64,000 nt of DNA from Hydrogenimonas sp. (GTDB lineage: Bacteria; Campylobacterota; Campylobacteria; Campylobacterales; Hydrogenimonadaceae), in contig QNYO01000007.1 in the NCBI GenBank assembly GCA_003978765.1, positions 1 to 64,000 of the forward strand, read 5' to 3'. Made by a program: the position numbers and the translations under genes. Positions within the stretch are counted from its first letter, which is position 1. Each line of letters begins with the position of its first letter. The notes beneath the pieces were generated by a model, which was not told where the DNA came from, made no database searches, and worked only from the letters and a program-made list of their open reading frames with translations. Of the stretch, positions 22,124-33,529 are shown one piece after another.

Positions 22124-23059
22124 ATGAAACGAATCATTCTATTATCTATTTATTTAATAGTCAGTGTCTGGGCAAATGAGCCGATTCAACCCATTCCTCA
22201 ACATATCGACTATGATGTATCCAAAGCAACTTTAGGAAAATATCTCTTTATCGATCCTAATCTATCCTCTGATGGAACGGTTGCATGTGTAAGTTGTCAC
22301 AGTTTTGAGACAGGTGGTGCCGATCCACGTCCTGTATCGATTGGTGTCAAAGGGCGTAAAGGGAGTGTTAATGCTCCAACTGTTTACAATAGCTACTTTA
22401 ACTTTCGTCAATTTTGGAATGGACGGGCAAAAGATCTTAAAGAGCAAGCCGAAGGACCACTCCACAACCCTGTTGAGATGGATATGAACCCAGAGGATGT
22501 AGAGGCCTATTTGCGTCAAAACAGTACCTACCGTACCCTCTTTAAAAAGGTCTATGGCACCGAACCAACCTATCAACAGACACTGGATGCCATTGCAGAG
22601 TTTGAAAAAGCACTCTATACACCCAATGCCAAATTTGATCGCTATCTACGCCATGAAGTTGAACTCTCTGAAGAAGAGAGTCAAGGGTACTACCTCTTTA
22701 AAACCCTTGGGTGTATTACCTGCCATAATGGTATCAATATTGGGGGCAACAGCTACCAAAAGTTTGGTCTTATTATCCCCTATACATGGGAAAACTGTTT
22801 TCCTGATCGCTTTGCCGTTACCCAAAATCCTCAAGATAAAAATGTCTATAAGGTTCCCACTCTACGAAATATCACACTCACAGCTCCCTATTTCCACAAT
22901 GGCAGTGTGCTCACCCTCAAAGAGGCTCTACAAAAGATGGGTTATCACAACTTAGGATTTGACTTAAGCCCTGATGAGATCACAGCACTTATTGCTTTTA
23001 TGAAAACACTCACAGGTGAGCAACCTAAAATCTTACAAGAGAGCGATACTACACCATGA
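22124..23059 (+). CDS. Di-heme cytochrome c peroxidase (MauG/CCP family)
   Basis: CVSCH and CITCH motifs, signal peptide, TAPYFHNGSV. Confidence 0.93.
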   Translation: MKRIILLSIYLIVSVWANEPIQPIPQHIDYDVSKATLGKYLFIDPNLSSDGTVACVSCHSFETGGADPRPVSIGVKGRKGSVNAPTVYNSYFNFRQFWNGRAKDLKEQAEGPLHNPVEMDMNPEDVEAYLRQNSTYRTLFKKVYGTEPTYQQTLDAIAEFEKALYTPNAKFDRYLRHEVELSEEESQGYYLFKTLGCITCHNGINIGGNSYQKFGLIIPYTWENCFPDRFAVTQNPQDKNVYKVPTLRNITLTAPYFHNGSVLTLKEALQKMGYHNLGFDLSPDEITALIAFMKTLTGEQPKILQESDTTP

Positions 23060-23132
23060 TGAGGGTAATTATTGACAATTGTTACAACAGTAAGACTCAA
23101 AGCTTTGGATCATCGAGAGGAGCATCACTAAT

Positions 23133-25244
23133 ATGAAACGACTCTATCTAAAACTTTTTGCTGCACTCATTGCTGCAGGATTGGGGCTTGCCCTACTACT
23201 CTATCAACAAAGCTTTCTTAAAAAGAGTTTTCAGACCGAAACAGCCATTAAGAGTTCCCTGCAATCGATTCAACACGATCTTCTACTTTTACAATATCTG
23301 ACATTACAGACAAGCTATTTTCTCTATTTCAATAATGATAAAATCTTTACAAAAACCTATACTATTGAGAAAACATTACAACAACTCATTGATCACCCTC
23401 TCTTTCAAAAGGAGAACTTTCAGAGCAGTGCCCAACAGCTCCACACCTTTCAAAAAAAGTTTTTAACATTTAAAGATCTTATTACCCAGTTTCTTACCAT
23501 CAATGCTGCTCTTAAAAATAGTACTGTCTATCTACCAACCCTCTCGCTCAAAGCCTTTGAGATCTTTGACAAAAGAGATCCTCAACACTATCAAATCATC
23601 CAGATGCTAACCAAAATCAATGCACGTATCTTTCTTACCAAAAGTGCCCTCGATAGTACATTTATGGATGAGCTCAAAAACTACCATAACAGTCTCTACC
23701 AAATCGAGACAACCTTGAAAAAACCTGCACACAAGCGGTTGCTTCAGACTGCTTTAAACCACTTAGAGATCTTTATCAACTATTTTCCTCTCTTTCAAAA
23801 AGATCTTCATACCATTTTAGATCGTTCAACCCTTGAAGCACTCCATCAAACAATGAAGATCTTTGATGATGAAGCGACACAAAACTATGAGACTCTCAAT
23901 ACCGTCTCTCAACTCTTCTTACTCCTCTATCTTCTGAGTATTTTGGTTGTTCTCTACTTTATCTTCCATTCAGAGAAGGAGAATATTAAACTTCGACGTA
24001 CAAAAAATGCTCTCCATAAATCGCTTGTTGTCGATCCTCTTACACGGTTGGGCAATCGAAAAACCTACAAACGTGACTACCGAAATTTCAAACACCCAGC
24101 CATGGTTCTTTTCAATATTGATAAATTTAAACATATTAATGAGTTTTATGGAAGTGCTATTGGAGATGCGATCTTAAAACAGGTCGCACAACGGCTTCAA
24201 AGTGACTTTGCCAAAGATTTTCCTGAGGCACACTTCTATCGCTTAGGGGGAGATGACTTTGCCATTGTCTTTGAGTATCAAGGCGAACAACATCTGCATC
24301 AAGTGATTGAGAAGGTTTTGGAGCTTTTCAATAACCAAACCTTTAGTACCAATGGTGTTAGTGTCGATATTACCATCTCAATTGGTGCAAGCTATACCGA
24401 TAAACTCTTTGAAACAGCCGATATGGCACTCAAATATGCCAAACAGTCACGACGCGAACGCTATGCAATCTACAACCCAACACTCGACACGTCAGATATC
24501 ATTGCCAAAAATATTAAAGAGCTCAAACAGCTCAACCAAGCCATTAAAGTTGATGCCATTATCCCCTACTTCCAACCCATTTTTGACCTGCAAACCAACC
24601 AGATTGTCAAATATGAGTCTTTGGCACGACTACGTATTAGTGTAACCGAAGTCTTAACCCCATTCCACTTTCTCCATGCTGCCAAAGAGGCAAAACTTAG
24701 TAGTCTTATCACTTCTGTGATTTTGGAAAAGACCTTAGAGAAAGCACGGATCACCCAGCAAGCTTTCAGTGTCAATATCTCATCAGGAGATATCGATCAT
24801 GCAGGGACCCAACAGATGATTATCCCTATGCTCTCACGCTTTCGTGATGTTGCCCATTTAATCACTTTTGAGATTTTAGAGAGTGAAGAGATTGAAGATT
24901 ATGACCTGATGTTTCAATTTATCCAAGCAGTTAAAGAGTATGGATGCCAAATTGCAATCGACGATTTTGGTAGTGGATACTCAAATTTTGAAAAACTTCT
25001 AAAAATGGATATCGATTTATTGAAAATTGATGGTACACTGATTCGAGATATTGACCATGACCAACATGCTGAAATGGTTGTTACTACAATCTGCAATTTT
25101 GCCAAAAAAGCAGGGATCCGAACTGTTGCAGAGTATGTTCACTCTCAAGAAGTTTTAGAGAAGGTCAAAGCACTCGGTATCGAAATGGGTCAGGGCTTCT
25201 ACCTTGGAAAACCTGAACCCGATATTATCACCCATAAGGAATAG
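23133..25244 (+). CDS. Membrane GGDEF-EAL protein with periplasmic sensor region
   Basis: Two TMs bracketing a periplasmic helical domain; GGDDF degenerate GGDEF; EAL-type ESLARL, FEILESEE, DDFGSGYSN. Confidence 0.9.
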   Translation: MKRLYLKLFAALIAAGLGLALLLYQQSFLKKSFQTETAIKSSLQSIQHDLLLLQYLTLQTSYFLYFNNDKIFTKTYTIEKTLQQLIDHPLFQKENFQSSAQQLHTFQKKFLTFKDLITQFLTINAALKNSTVYLPTLSLKAFEIFDKRDPQHYQIIQMLTKINARIFLTKSALDSTFMDELKNYHNSLYQIETTLKKPAHKRLLQTALNHLEIFINYFPLFQKDLHTILDRSTLEALHQTMKIFDDEATQNYETLNTVSQLFLLLYLLSILVVLYFIFHSEKENIKLRRTKNALHKSLVVDPLTRLGNRKTYKRDYRNFKHPAMVLFNIDKFKHINEFYGSAIGDAILKQVAQRLQSDFAKDFPEAHFYRLGGDDFAIVFEYQGEQHLHQVIEKVLELFNNQTFSTNGVSVDITISIGASYTDKLFETADMALKYAKQSRRERYAIYNPTLDTSDIIAKNIKELKQLNQAIKVDAIIPYFQPIFDLQTNQIVKYESLARLRISVTEVLTPFHFLHAAKEAKLSSLITSVILEKTLEKARITQQAFSVNISSGDIDHAGTQQMIIPMLSRFRDVAHLITFEILESEEIEDYDLMFQFIQAVKEYGCQIAIDDFGSGYSNFEKLLKMDIDLLKIDGTLIRDIDHDQHAEMVVTTICNFAKKAGIRTVAEYVHSQEVLEKVKALGIEMGQGFYLGKPEPDIITHKE

Positions 25245-25245
25245 C

Positions 25246-28200
25246 ATGGAACTTGATCGAAAATATGCCGACACCTGTTTACAGATTCTTCGTAATGATG
25301 ACTTGACACTGCCCGATACGATCGCCAAAACACTCCAAACAGAGGCTTTTGCCGCTGAATTTATCACCGATCAAGATGGTACCCCCTATCTTAAGATCTA
25401 TAGCCACCAACACTTCATGCTATCACAAATCGTACCGATTCTAAAAAATATCGGTCTCATGATCCATAGCGAAATATCGTATGAGATCACTTTAGATCGT
25501 ACCACTATCCATGTCAGTCGCTACAGAATTGTCCATGAACAGCTTGATGAACTCAAACGCACCCAAAACAATATTCTTCACCTGTTAGAGACGATGCTCT
25601 GTGATCCAACACTTCCTAATACATCACTGCTCCGTCTGACACTTCTTGAAAATATCTCCCCCAGAGAGCTTGAGCTTCTTACGGCACTCATTGAGTTTGA
25701 AAACCAACTTGTTCCCTCATTCAACGAAGTGACGATTACCAATATTTTGATTAAACACCATGCTATCACCAAGGCACTTCTCAACTACTTCTTTACCAAA
25801 TTTAATCCAAATATGAAGTACCGCAAACGTGAGATGAGTCGCCATGAAGAGCAGATCAAAGAGATGCTCCATCCCATTACACACATTACTGAAGATCAAG
25901 TGATCCGAACACTCTTTGAAATTATTCAACAGATGGTTCGTACCAACTTCTTTTTAGACAAACCTGCCATCGCCTTTAAAGTCCATACGAACAAGATTGC
26001 AAGTAAGATGGTCGGTATTCAACCCCATATTGAAGCCTTTGTTCACCACTATCGTCTTAGTGGTGTCCATCTTCGCATGGGACCTGTCAGCCGAGGTGGT
26101 ATTCGATGGAGTGACCGTTTTGAAGATTTCCGTGTTGAAGTACGCTCGTTAATGCTCACCCAAGAGGGGAAGAATGCAGTGATTATTCCAAGTGGTGCCA
26201 AAGGGGGCTTTATTATCCGTCTTCCTAAAGAGGAGATCACCCACGAAACCTTTGCCCACTTCTATGAACTCTACATCGATGCTCTGCTCGATCTTGTCGA
26301 TAACCAAAAAGAGCATCGCACCATTGTTGATCCCCGTATCATCCGTTATGATGAGGATGATACCTACTTTGTCGTGGCTGCCGATAAGGGAACAGCCCAT
26401 ATGAGTGATACCGCCAATGCCATTGCACTTCGACGCGATTTCTGGCTTGGTGATGCCTTTGCAAGTGGTGGAAGTAATGGCTACAACCATAAAAAACTTG
26501 GTATTACCGCCAAAGGTTCTCTGCGATCGGTTGAACGCTTCTTTATTGAAGAGGGGATCAACTTCTATGAAACCCCTATTACTGTCATCGGTATCGGCTC
26601 TATGAATGGTGATGTCTTTGGAAATGGTATGCTTCAAAGTCGCTACTTCAAACTTTTAGCAGCCATTAGCCATAATGAGATCTTTATTGACCCCGATCCA
26701 AATCCAGAAATTGCCTATCAAGAGCGTAAACGCCTCTTTGAAGCGAGTCCCAAAGGGGGTTGGAGATATTATGATCCTAAAAAGATCAGCAAAGGTGGGG
26801 GTGTTTTCAACCGAAATGATAAAGAGATCCCGCTCTCAACGCAGATTCAAAAACTCTTCAAAACCACACGCCAAAGTATGAGTGGTGAAGAGATGGTTCA
26901 AGCCATTTTGCGTCTCAAAGTCGATATGCTTTTTAATGGTGGTGTCGGTACCTATGTGAAAGCAAGCTGGGAGAGTAATCTGGATGTCGGGGACAAAGCA
27001 AATGAGAATGTCCGTATTAATGCATCCGAGTTGAAAGCAAGAACAGTATGTGAGGGGGGAAATCTTGGCTTAACGCTTCCTGCACGTATCGAATATGCCA
27101 AACTGGGTGGATTTATCAACCTTGATGCGATCGACAACTCGGCAGGTGTGAACACAAGTGACTATGAAGTGAACCTCAAAATTGCCCTTGGAGATCTTCA
27201 GCAAAAAGGGTTAATCGATGAGAAGAGCCGTCTTGAAGCCCTCCAACACCATGCACAGATGGTGACTGAGAGTGTCTTATGGACCAACTATCACCAATCA
27301 CTGGCTATCTCTCTCGATTACCGAAGAAGTCAAAAAGATCTGCTCCCCTTTTTAGAGACCATTGCACTCATTGAGCGTAAGCTCCCTATCTTTAACCGCC
27401 AGCGGTTCCATATCCCAAAAGATGAGAAGATTTCAGAAATTTTAGATGAGTCGGGTGGTATTGTACGTCCCGTCCTTGGAACCCTTCTCTCTTATGCCAA
27501 AATCTTTGTCAAACGCTATCTGCTTGCAAGCACCATTCTTGAAGAGCCATTTGCACAAGAGTATCTCTTTAAATATTTTCCAAAATCGTTTGCAACCATC
27601 TACGAAGAGGAGATTATGAACCATCCGCTGAAACGTGAAATTGCTGCCACTGTCATTGCCAACCGTGTCATCAATACAGCGGGAATTACCTTTATCAGTG
27701 ACTTTGAAACCTTAGGAGAGGAGCGCTTCTTATCAAAGATCAAGAGTTACCTCATCTGCAATCAACTCTTTGACTGCAATACGATACGTTACGAAATCTT
27801 TCAACACGACTATAAAATTCCAGTGATACAACAGTATAGCCTTCTTTTTGATATTGAGACAACCCTTTCTTTTAGTGTTAACTGGATGATGCACCACCTT
27901 CAGCCCGATCAAATTCATGCCCCTACCCTTCTACGCTATAAGAGTGAACTCTCAACACTGATGGCATTAACACCTGATGATCAAATCACCCCAATTATTC
28001 CTAAAGCCCCTCATCTGAACCGATTCTTCTACCATCTTCCCTATATGAAATTTACGATTGCAGCCATTATTCTGCATGAAAAGAACCACCGCCGTTTCGA
28101 TGAGACTGCCCGACTGATGCATACCATTATTCAAGAGCTCCATATTAATGATATTTTAGAGGCTCTTGAGAACTATCAGCCCAAAAAGGAAGAGGAACAC

Positions 28201-28455
28201 ACAATAAAAAAACAGCTCAAAGAGTTTGTTGAGTTTTCTGTCACATCATTGAGTGAGAAGGTGATCCGCTATCAACGCAAAGATGAGACCATTAAAGAGG
28301 CACTACAAAACTATCTTCAAGACTATAAAGAGCGCTACCAGATACTCCAGATGCGTTTCAAAAACTTTCTCGATCAAACAGAGATTCAAGAGTTGGAAGA
28401 TGTCGCCATCTTGGTCAACTCTTTGATTCAACTAACCCTGGATAACCCTCTATAA
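25246..28455 (+). CDS. gdhB: Large NAD-specific glutamate dehydrogenase (GDH_180-like)
   Basis: MELDRKYADTCL start one base after the preceding stop; GGVGTYVKASWESNLDVGDKAND-like region, GGIRWSDRFEDFR. Confidence 0.85.
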   Translation: MELDRKYADTCLQILRNDDLTLPDTIAKTLQTEAFAAEFITDQDGTPYLKIYSHQHFMLSQIVPILKNIGLMIHSEISYEITLDRTTIHVSRYRIVHEQLDELKRTQNNILHLLETMLCDPTLPNTSLLRLTLLENISPRELELLTALIEFENQLVPSFNEVTITNILIKHHAITKALLNYFFTKFNPNMKYRKREMSRHEEQIKEMLHPITHITEDQVIRTLFEIIQQMVRTNFFLDKPAIAFKVHTNKIASKMVGIQPHIEAFVHHYRLSGVHLRMGPVSRGGIRWSDRFEDFRVEVRSLMLTQEGKNAVIIPSGAKGGFIIRLPKEEITHETFAHFYELYIDALLDLVDNQKEHRTIVDPRIIRYDEDDTYFVVAADKGTAHMSDTANAIALRRDFWLGDAFASGGSNGYNHKKLGITAKGSLRSVERFFIEEGINFYETPITVIGIGSMNGDVFGNGMLQSRYFKLLAAISHNEIFIDPDPNPEIAYQERKRLFEASPKGGWRYYDPKKISKGGGVFNRNDKEIPLSTQIQKLFKTTRQSMSGEEMVQAILRLKVDMLFNGGVGTYVKASWESNLDVGDKANENVRINASELKARTVCEGGNLGLTLPARIEYAKLGGFINLDAIDNSAGVNTSDYEVNLKIALGDLQQKGLIDEKSRLEALQHHAQMVTESVLWTNYHQSLAISLDYRRSQKDLLPFLETIALIERKLPIFNRQRFHIPKDEKISEILDESGGIVRPVLGTLLSYAKIFVKRYLLASTILEEPFAQEYLFKYFPKSFATIYEEEIMNHPLKREIAATVIANRVINTAGITFISDFETLGEERFLSKIKSYLICNQLFDCNTIRYEIFQHDYKIPVIQQYSLLFDIETTLSFSVNWMMHHLQPDQIHAPTLLRYKSELSTLMALTPDDQITPIIPKAPHLNRFFYHLPYMKFTIAAIILHEKNHRRFDETARLMHTIIQELHINDILEALENYQPKKEEEHTIKKQLKEFVEFSVTSLSEKVIRYQRKDETIKEALQNYLQDYKERYQILQMRFKNFLDQTEIQELEDVAILVNSLIQLTLDNPL

Positions 28456-28481
28456 TGATAATGATGATGTAAGGAGTCGCC

Positions 28482-29840
28482 GTGAAAACAGTTCAAGAGA
28501 TGAAAGAAGATATTACCCTCTATGACATCTGTACCAAAGATGTCATCTCAATTACACTTAATGCAACACTCCAAGATGCGATCACTTTGATGCATCAAAA
28601 TGGATTAAGAGATGTCGTCGTCATTGATGAGACAACCAAAAAGTTTGGAATCTTAACCGTTGCAGATATTATCAAAGAGGAGGCTTCAACAACGCCCGAT
28701 CTACCTTTACGGGAAATCAAACTCGAACCCTGTATTGTTGAGTCCAAAAACTGTTATGTCAAGCATGTGATCCAGAAACATGGTCTGGGATTCAACTATA
28801 TCTGTCTGATTGAAGATGATCAACTCGTGGGAATTGTCTCAAAAAGTGATATTATCACCAACTATGATCCACAACTCCTTGCAAACTTTGAACGGCTCAT
28901 CGATCTCATCAACTACCAAAAGATCAACTATGTTCCTCACGATATGGCCACCAAAGAGGCGATTATGCTCTTAGAAGAGGATATCGATGATGCCATTATT
29001 ATTCAAAAAGAGGGAAAATCTGTCGGTATTGTCACGATACGTGATGTTCTAAAGATCTTTGCCAATAACCAGTCACTTGAAAAGCCGATCTCAACATATA
29101 TGAGTACACCTCTTCAGACCCTTCCCAAAGAGGCAACAGTTCAAGATGCCCTTAAATTCTTAACCCAAAGACACTTTAAACGGGCCATTATTGCGGATGA
29201 ATCAGGAAAGATTTTGGGCATCATTTCACAAACTGAGTTGACACGTCTGCTCTACAATAAGTGGCTGGAGTTGACACGTCAAAGCTTCGATTTGGCAAAA
29301 AAGGCGGTAGAGTTGGAGAAGATTGCCATGATCGACCCACTCACCCATGCCTATAACCGTGCCCAATTTGAGAAGACTATCGAAAAAGAGGAAGAACGTA
29401 TCCGACGCTACAACACCTCCTTCTACTCACTCATTTTGATCGATATTGATAACTTTAAAAAGGTGAATGATACCTATGGCCATGATATTGGTGATAGTGT
29501 CTTAAAAGGGTTCGTCGCCAATATACAGTGCTATCTAAGAAAAAATGATATTCTCTTTCGCTGGGGTGGTGAAGAGTTTATTATCTTTTTACCCCAAACA
29601 TCGTGTCAAAATGCCATTATTGTGGCAGAAAAAGTGCGCGCAATCATAGAAAAACAGCCCTTTAAAGGACCAGGACATGTGACATGCAGTTTTGGTGTTA
29701 GTGCCAAGCGTGCCATTGATGATGATGTCACATCCATCATTAAACGGGCAGATATTGCACTCTATCGTGCCAAACAGAATGGCAAAAATCGGGTCGAAGC
29801 CGATTGTGATACCCTCTTAACAGGGACGACTGATTACTAA
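28482..29840 (+). CDS. CBS-domain diguanylate cyclase
   Basis: Two CBS pairs followed by a GGDEF domain with GGEEF. Confidence 0.9.
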   Translation: MKTVQEMKEDITLYDICTKDVISITLNATLQDAITLMHQNGLRDVVVIDETTKKFGILTVADIIKEEASTTPDLPLREIKLEPCIVESKNCYVKHVIQKHGLGFNYICLIEDDQLVGIVSKSDIITNYDPQLLANFERLIDLINYQKINYVPHDMATKEAIMLLEEDIDDAIIIQKEGKSVGIVTIRDVLKIFANNQSLEKPISTYMSTPLQTLPKEATVQDALKFLTQRHFKRAIIADESGKILGIISQTELTRLLYNKWLELTRQSFDLAKKAVELEKIAMIDPLTHAYNRAQFEKTIEKEEERIRRYNTSFYSLILIDIDNFKKVNDTYGHDIGDSVLKGFVANIQCYLRKNDILFRWGGEEFIIFLPQTSCQNAIIVAEKVRAIIEKQPFKGPGHVTCSFGVSAKRAIDDDVTSIIKRADIALYRAKQNGKNRVEADCDTLLTGTTDY

Positions 29841-31097
29841 CCCTATCTCTTCAGCAAGCTTAGCACGATAACGACACATATCGAAATCCTCAATCTGGGC
29901 TACACCATCCTCAATAGCCGCCTGCGCAACAGCAGAGGCTTCCCAGAGTAGGACCCGTCTATCAAAGGGTTTGGGAATCAGATAGTTAGGACCAAAAACG
30001 ATCTCTTCACCACCATAAGCATCTTTGACATATTGTGGCACTGGCACTTTAGCCAAATCGGCCAATGCCTTTGCTGCTGCCATCTTCATCCCTTCCGTAA
30101 TCGCTGTTGCCCGTACATCAAGTGCCCCACGAAAAATGAATGGAAAGCCTAAAACATTATTGACCTGATTGGGATAATCACTTCGACCCGTTCCCATCAT
30201 CACATCATCACGCACTTCAGCAACCGCTTCCGGTAAAATCTCTGGAGTCGGATTGGCCAATGCAAAGATAATAGGATGGGGTGCCATCGAAGCAACCATC
30301 GCTTGAGTGACAAGCCCTGCACGTGACAAACCAAGAAGCATATCGGCACCCTGCATCGCATCTTCAAGAGTACGTGCCTCGGTATCGATCGCAAACTCTG
30401 CTTTATAAGGGTTGAGATCATCACGCCCCGCATGAATCACTCCTTTGGAATCAAGCATCACAATCTGTTGTGCACCCATTAAGCGATACATCTTGGCACA
30501 CGCAATACCGGCTGCACCAGCACCAATCACAACAATCTTCATCTTTGCAATATCTTTACCTGTCAACTGCAGTACATTGATCAAGCCTGCTGTTGTAATG
30601 ATAGCGGTACCGTGCTGATCATCGTGCATCACAGGAATCTTCATACATTTTTGGAGCTGCTCTTCAATCTCAAAACATTCAGGGGCTTTAATATCTTCGA
30701 GGTTAATCGCACCAAAGGTGGGTTCAAGTGCTTTGCAGATGGTGATGAGTTTCTGTGGATCTTTTTCATCAATCTCAATATCGAAAGCATCGATATTGGC
30801 AAACTTTTTAAAAAGAACCGATTTTCCCTCCATCACAGGCTTACTTGCCAAAGCGCCAAGATCACCAAGCCCAAGAACAGCGGTACCATTGGTAATCACA
30901 GCAACAAGATTGGCTCGATTGGTGTAGGTATAGGAGAGGGATGGGTCTTTTTCAATCTCTAAACAGGGGTCAGCCACACCTGGAGTGTAGGCCATGGAAA
31001 GATCGCGTGCCGTGTCACACGGCTTAGTGACATGCACACCAATCTTTCCACCTTGATGGTAGGTTAAAATCGCCTCTTTGGTGATCTTACGAGGCAC
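29817..31097 (-). CDS. Malic enzyme
   Basis: [36 protein letters not shown]. Confidence 0.95.
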   Translation of the reverse strand: MPRKITKEAILTYHQGGKIGVHVTKPCDTARDLSMAYTPGVADPCLEIEKDPSLSYTYTNRANLVAVITNGTAVLGLGDLGALASKPVMEGKSVLFKKFANIDAFDIEIDEKDPQKLITICKALEPTFGAINLEDIKAPECFEIEEQLQKCMKIPVMHDDQHGTAIITTAGLINVLQLTGKDIAKMKIVVIGAGAAGIACAKMYRLMGAQQIVMLDSKGVIHAGRDDLNPYKAEFAIDTEARTLEDAMQGADMLLGLSRAGLVTQAMVASMAPHPIIFALANPTPEILPEAVAEVRDDVMMGTGRSDYPNQVNNVLGFPFIFRGALDVRATAITEGMKMAAAKALADLAKVPVPQYVKDAYGGEEIVFGPNYLIPKPFDRRVLLWEASAVAQAAIEDGVAQIEDFDMCRYRAKLAEEIGLVISRPC

Positions 31098-32487
31098 TTG
31101 TCATCTTCACATGCTCACACAGCTTCTGAATACGTGTGATCGTCTCCTCTTTACCAATAATACTCATCACATCACTCAAATCTGGACCTCCAAGACGCCC
31201 AATCAATGCAACACGAAGAGGCATCCCTATCTTTCCAAAACCGATCTCCTGCTCTTTGACAAAATCTTCCAAAAGTGTATGATAGTCGGTTGGAAGATGG
31301 AGTGTATCAGTCGTCTCTAACTTTTTCATAAAGGCTTCAAGAATCTCAACAGCATTCCCTTTCATCGCCTTCTTGATCGCCTTTTCATCATAACTTTTTG
31401 GTGTTTCCAACACCTCTTTAATCTGCTCTGCCATCTCTTTGATAGTCTTACAGCGCTCTTTGAAAATATCGAGAAGAATCTCGCGCTTATCATGGTTCAA
31501 AAGATAGAGACCAAAATCTTCAAGAAGTTTTGCTAACCGATCATTGGAGCTGTTTTTGATATAGTGGGCATTGAGCCAAAGGAGTTTGTCAGGATTGTAC
31601 TGTGATGCTGATGCATTAATATCGCATGGATCAAAATATTCAAGCATCTCCTCCATACTGAAGATCTCTTGATCTCCATGACTCCAACCAAGACGCACCA
31701 AGAAATTCAGCAGTGCTTCAGGCAGATACCCCATACGCTTATAATCCATCACATCAGCCGCACCATCACGCTTAGAGAGCTTTTTACCCCCTTCACCCAA
31801 AATCATTGGAACATGGTAAAAGCGTGGCAATTTAAAACCAAGGGCTTCATAGACGATAATCTGCTTCGGTGTGTTGTAGAGGTGGTCATCGCCACGAATC
31901 ACATCGGTCATTCCCATCAAAGCATCATCGATGGCGACAACAAAGTTGTAAGTCGGCGTTCCATCACTGCGTGCAATAATAAAGTCATCGACCTCATCCG
32001 CTTTAATCGTAATCGTCCCCTTAATTCCATCTTCAAAGACAATATCACCCTCTAATGGAGCTTTAATCCGTACAACAGGCTTGACACCAGCAGGCGGTGT
32101 TCCAGTAAAATCACGGTAGCGTCGATCGTAACGTGGTCGCTCTTTGCGTGCAAGTTGCTCTTCACGCAGAGCATCAAGCTCCTCTTTGGTCATATAGCAG
32201 TAGTAAGCTTTCCCTTCATCCAACAGCTGTGCAATATACTTTTTGTAAAGATCGAAACGATCCGATTGATAGACCGCTTCACCATCATAATCCATACCCA
32301 CCCAATCAAAAGCCTCAAGAATCGCTTTGGTCGCTTCAGCTGAGTTACGACTCTGGTCGGTATCTTCGATACGCAGTTTAAACTGCCCACCATTTCTTCG
32401 TGCCCAAAGATAGTTAAAGAGTGCTGTTCTTAAACCACCAATATGCAAAAATCCCGTTGGGGATGGGGCAAAACGTGTTACTACCAT
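31087..32487 (-). CDS. gltX: Glutamyl-tRNA synthetase
   Basis: [29 protein letters not shown]. Confidence 0.97.
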   Translation of the reverse strand: MVVTRFAPSPTGFLHIGGLRTALFNYLWARRNGGQFKLRIEDTDQSRNSAEATKAILEAFDWVGMDYDGEAVYQSDRFDLYKKYIAQLLDEGKAYYCYMTKEELDALREEQLARKERPRYDRRYRDFTGTPPAGVKPVVRIKAPLEGDIVFEDGIKGTITIKADEVDDFIIARSDGTPTYNFVVAIDDALMGMTDVIRGDDHLYNTPKQIIVYEALGFKLPRFYHVPMILGEGGKKLSKRDGAADVMDYKRMGYLPEALLNFLVRLGWSHGDQEIFSMEEMLEYFDPCDINASASQYNPDKLLWLNAHYIKNSSNDRLAKLLEDFGLYLLNHDKREILLDIFKERCKTIKEMAEQIKEVLETPKSYDEKAIKKAMKGNAVEILEAFMKKLETTDTLHLPTDYHTLLEDFVKEQEIGFGKIGMPLRVALIGRLGGPDLSDVMSIIGKEETITRIQKLCEHVKMTSAS

Positions 32488-32686
32488 AATTTTTCCACCT
32501 TCAAATAAAAATTGCTTTGACTAGAGCCTCTCACATTTGACTCTAGATTTTCACCCTTGTGTATGATTTTAGCTGAAAATCATGAATGTTTCATTATAGT
32601 TTCTTTTAGATAAAAAGCTGATACAATAGCACCCATAATCGTATCAATCACACCCAATAAACCCCTTTTAAAGGTAGAAAAACTCT

Positions 32687-33529
32687 ATGATTCGACATAT
32701 CAAACATCTTCTTATCTCCACACTCCTTTGTGGTGCCCCTCTCTTTGCAGGTCTTGTGGATGCCATTAGCATTGTTGTGGATGGTGAACCGATTACACTC
32801 TATGAGATCTATAAGACCCAAAAGAAACTGGGTTTACCCAAAGAGCGTGCTGTTGAGTATCTGATCAAACAGCGTCTTAAAGATGAGGAGCTCAAACGCT
32901 TTGGAATTGAAGTGGATGATTTTGATGTCAATCAAGAGATCGAACGGATTGCCCAACAAAATGGTATCGACTCTCTGAAAATGCGTAGTATTTTGGCCAA
33001 TCAAGGAGTCACATGGGCACGTTACAAAGAGAAAATTAAAGAGAGACTTCTGCAAGAGCGTCTCTATCGCCAAATTCTTAGTACCAAGATTCAGCCACCA
33101 AGTGATCGAACATTGAAAGAGTATTATGAACTCCATCGTAACGCCTTCTCTCTTCCCAAAGCAATTCAAGTAGTTCAGTATAGTGCCCCATCCAAAGAGG
33201 TACTCAAAGAGGTTATGCGTAATCCATTGGCATCGATCCCAGGGGTCACCCAGTCATCTCAAACCATTACAACCGATCAACTCAATCCTCAACTCCTTTT
33301 TCTACTCACCCAAACACCTAAAGGGGAGTTTACGCAGATTATCCCTACCAATGGGCAATATGTCACCTTTTTGATTCAAGAGTTTATCAATCCACAGCCT
33401 ATTCCATTTGAACAGGTTAAGCAGAAAGTCTATGCCCAGTGGATGGAAGAGAAACGTAAAGAGGCGATTGAGAGCCACTTTGAAAAGCTTCGTGCTGCTG
33501 CCAATATCAAAATCCTTCGCACACCCTAA
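32687..33529 (+). CDS. SurA/PEB4-like periplasmic chaperone/PPIase
   Basis: Signal peptide, SurA_N helices, C-terminal parvulin-like segment. Confidence 0.7.
   Translation: MIRHIKHLLISTLLCGAPLFAGLVDAISIVVDGEPITLYEIYKTQKKLGLPKERAVEYLIKQRLKDEELKRFGIEVDDFDVNQEIERIAQQNGIDSLKMRSILANQGVTWARYKEKIKERLLQERLYRQILSTKIQPPSDRTLKEYYELHRNAFSLPKAIQVVQYSAPSKEVLKEVMRNPLASIPGVTQSSQTITTDQLNPQLLFLLTQTPKGEFTQIIPTNGQYVTFLIQEFINPQPIPFEQVKQKVYAQWMEEKRKEAIESHFEKLRAAANIKILRTP

Noticed and set aside
25204-25246. Upstream start of the GDH ORF (MENLNPILSPIRNS...)
   Set aside because: Would overlap the EAL gene; ATG at 25246 directly follows the preceding stop and matches expected N-terminus.
26149-26637. 162-aa minus-strand ORF within the GDH gene
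   Set aside because: Antisense shadow ORF; no family features, no SD context.
32521-32583. ATGATTTT-agctg-AAAATCAT and CTAGAG/CTCTAG inverted repeats between gltX and the SurA-like gene
   Set aside because: Short AT-rich palindromes in a divergent promoter region; no independent support.
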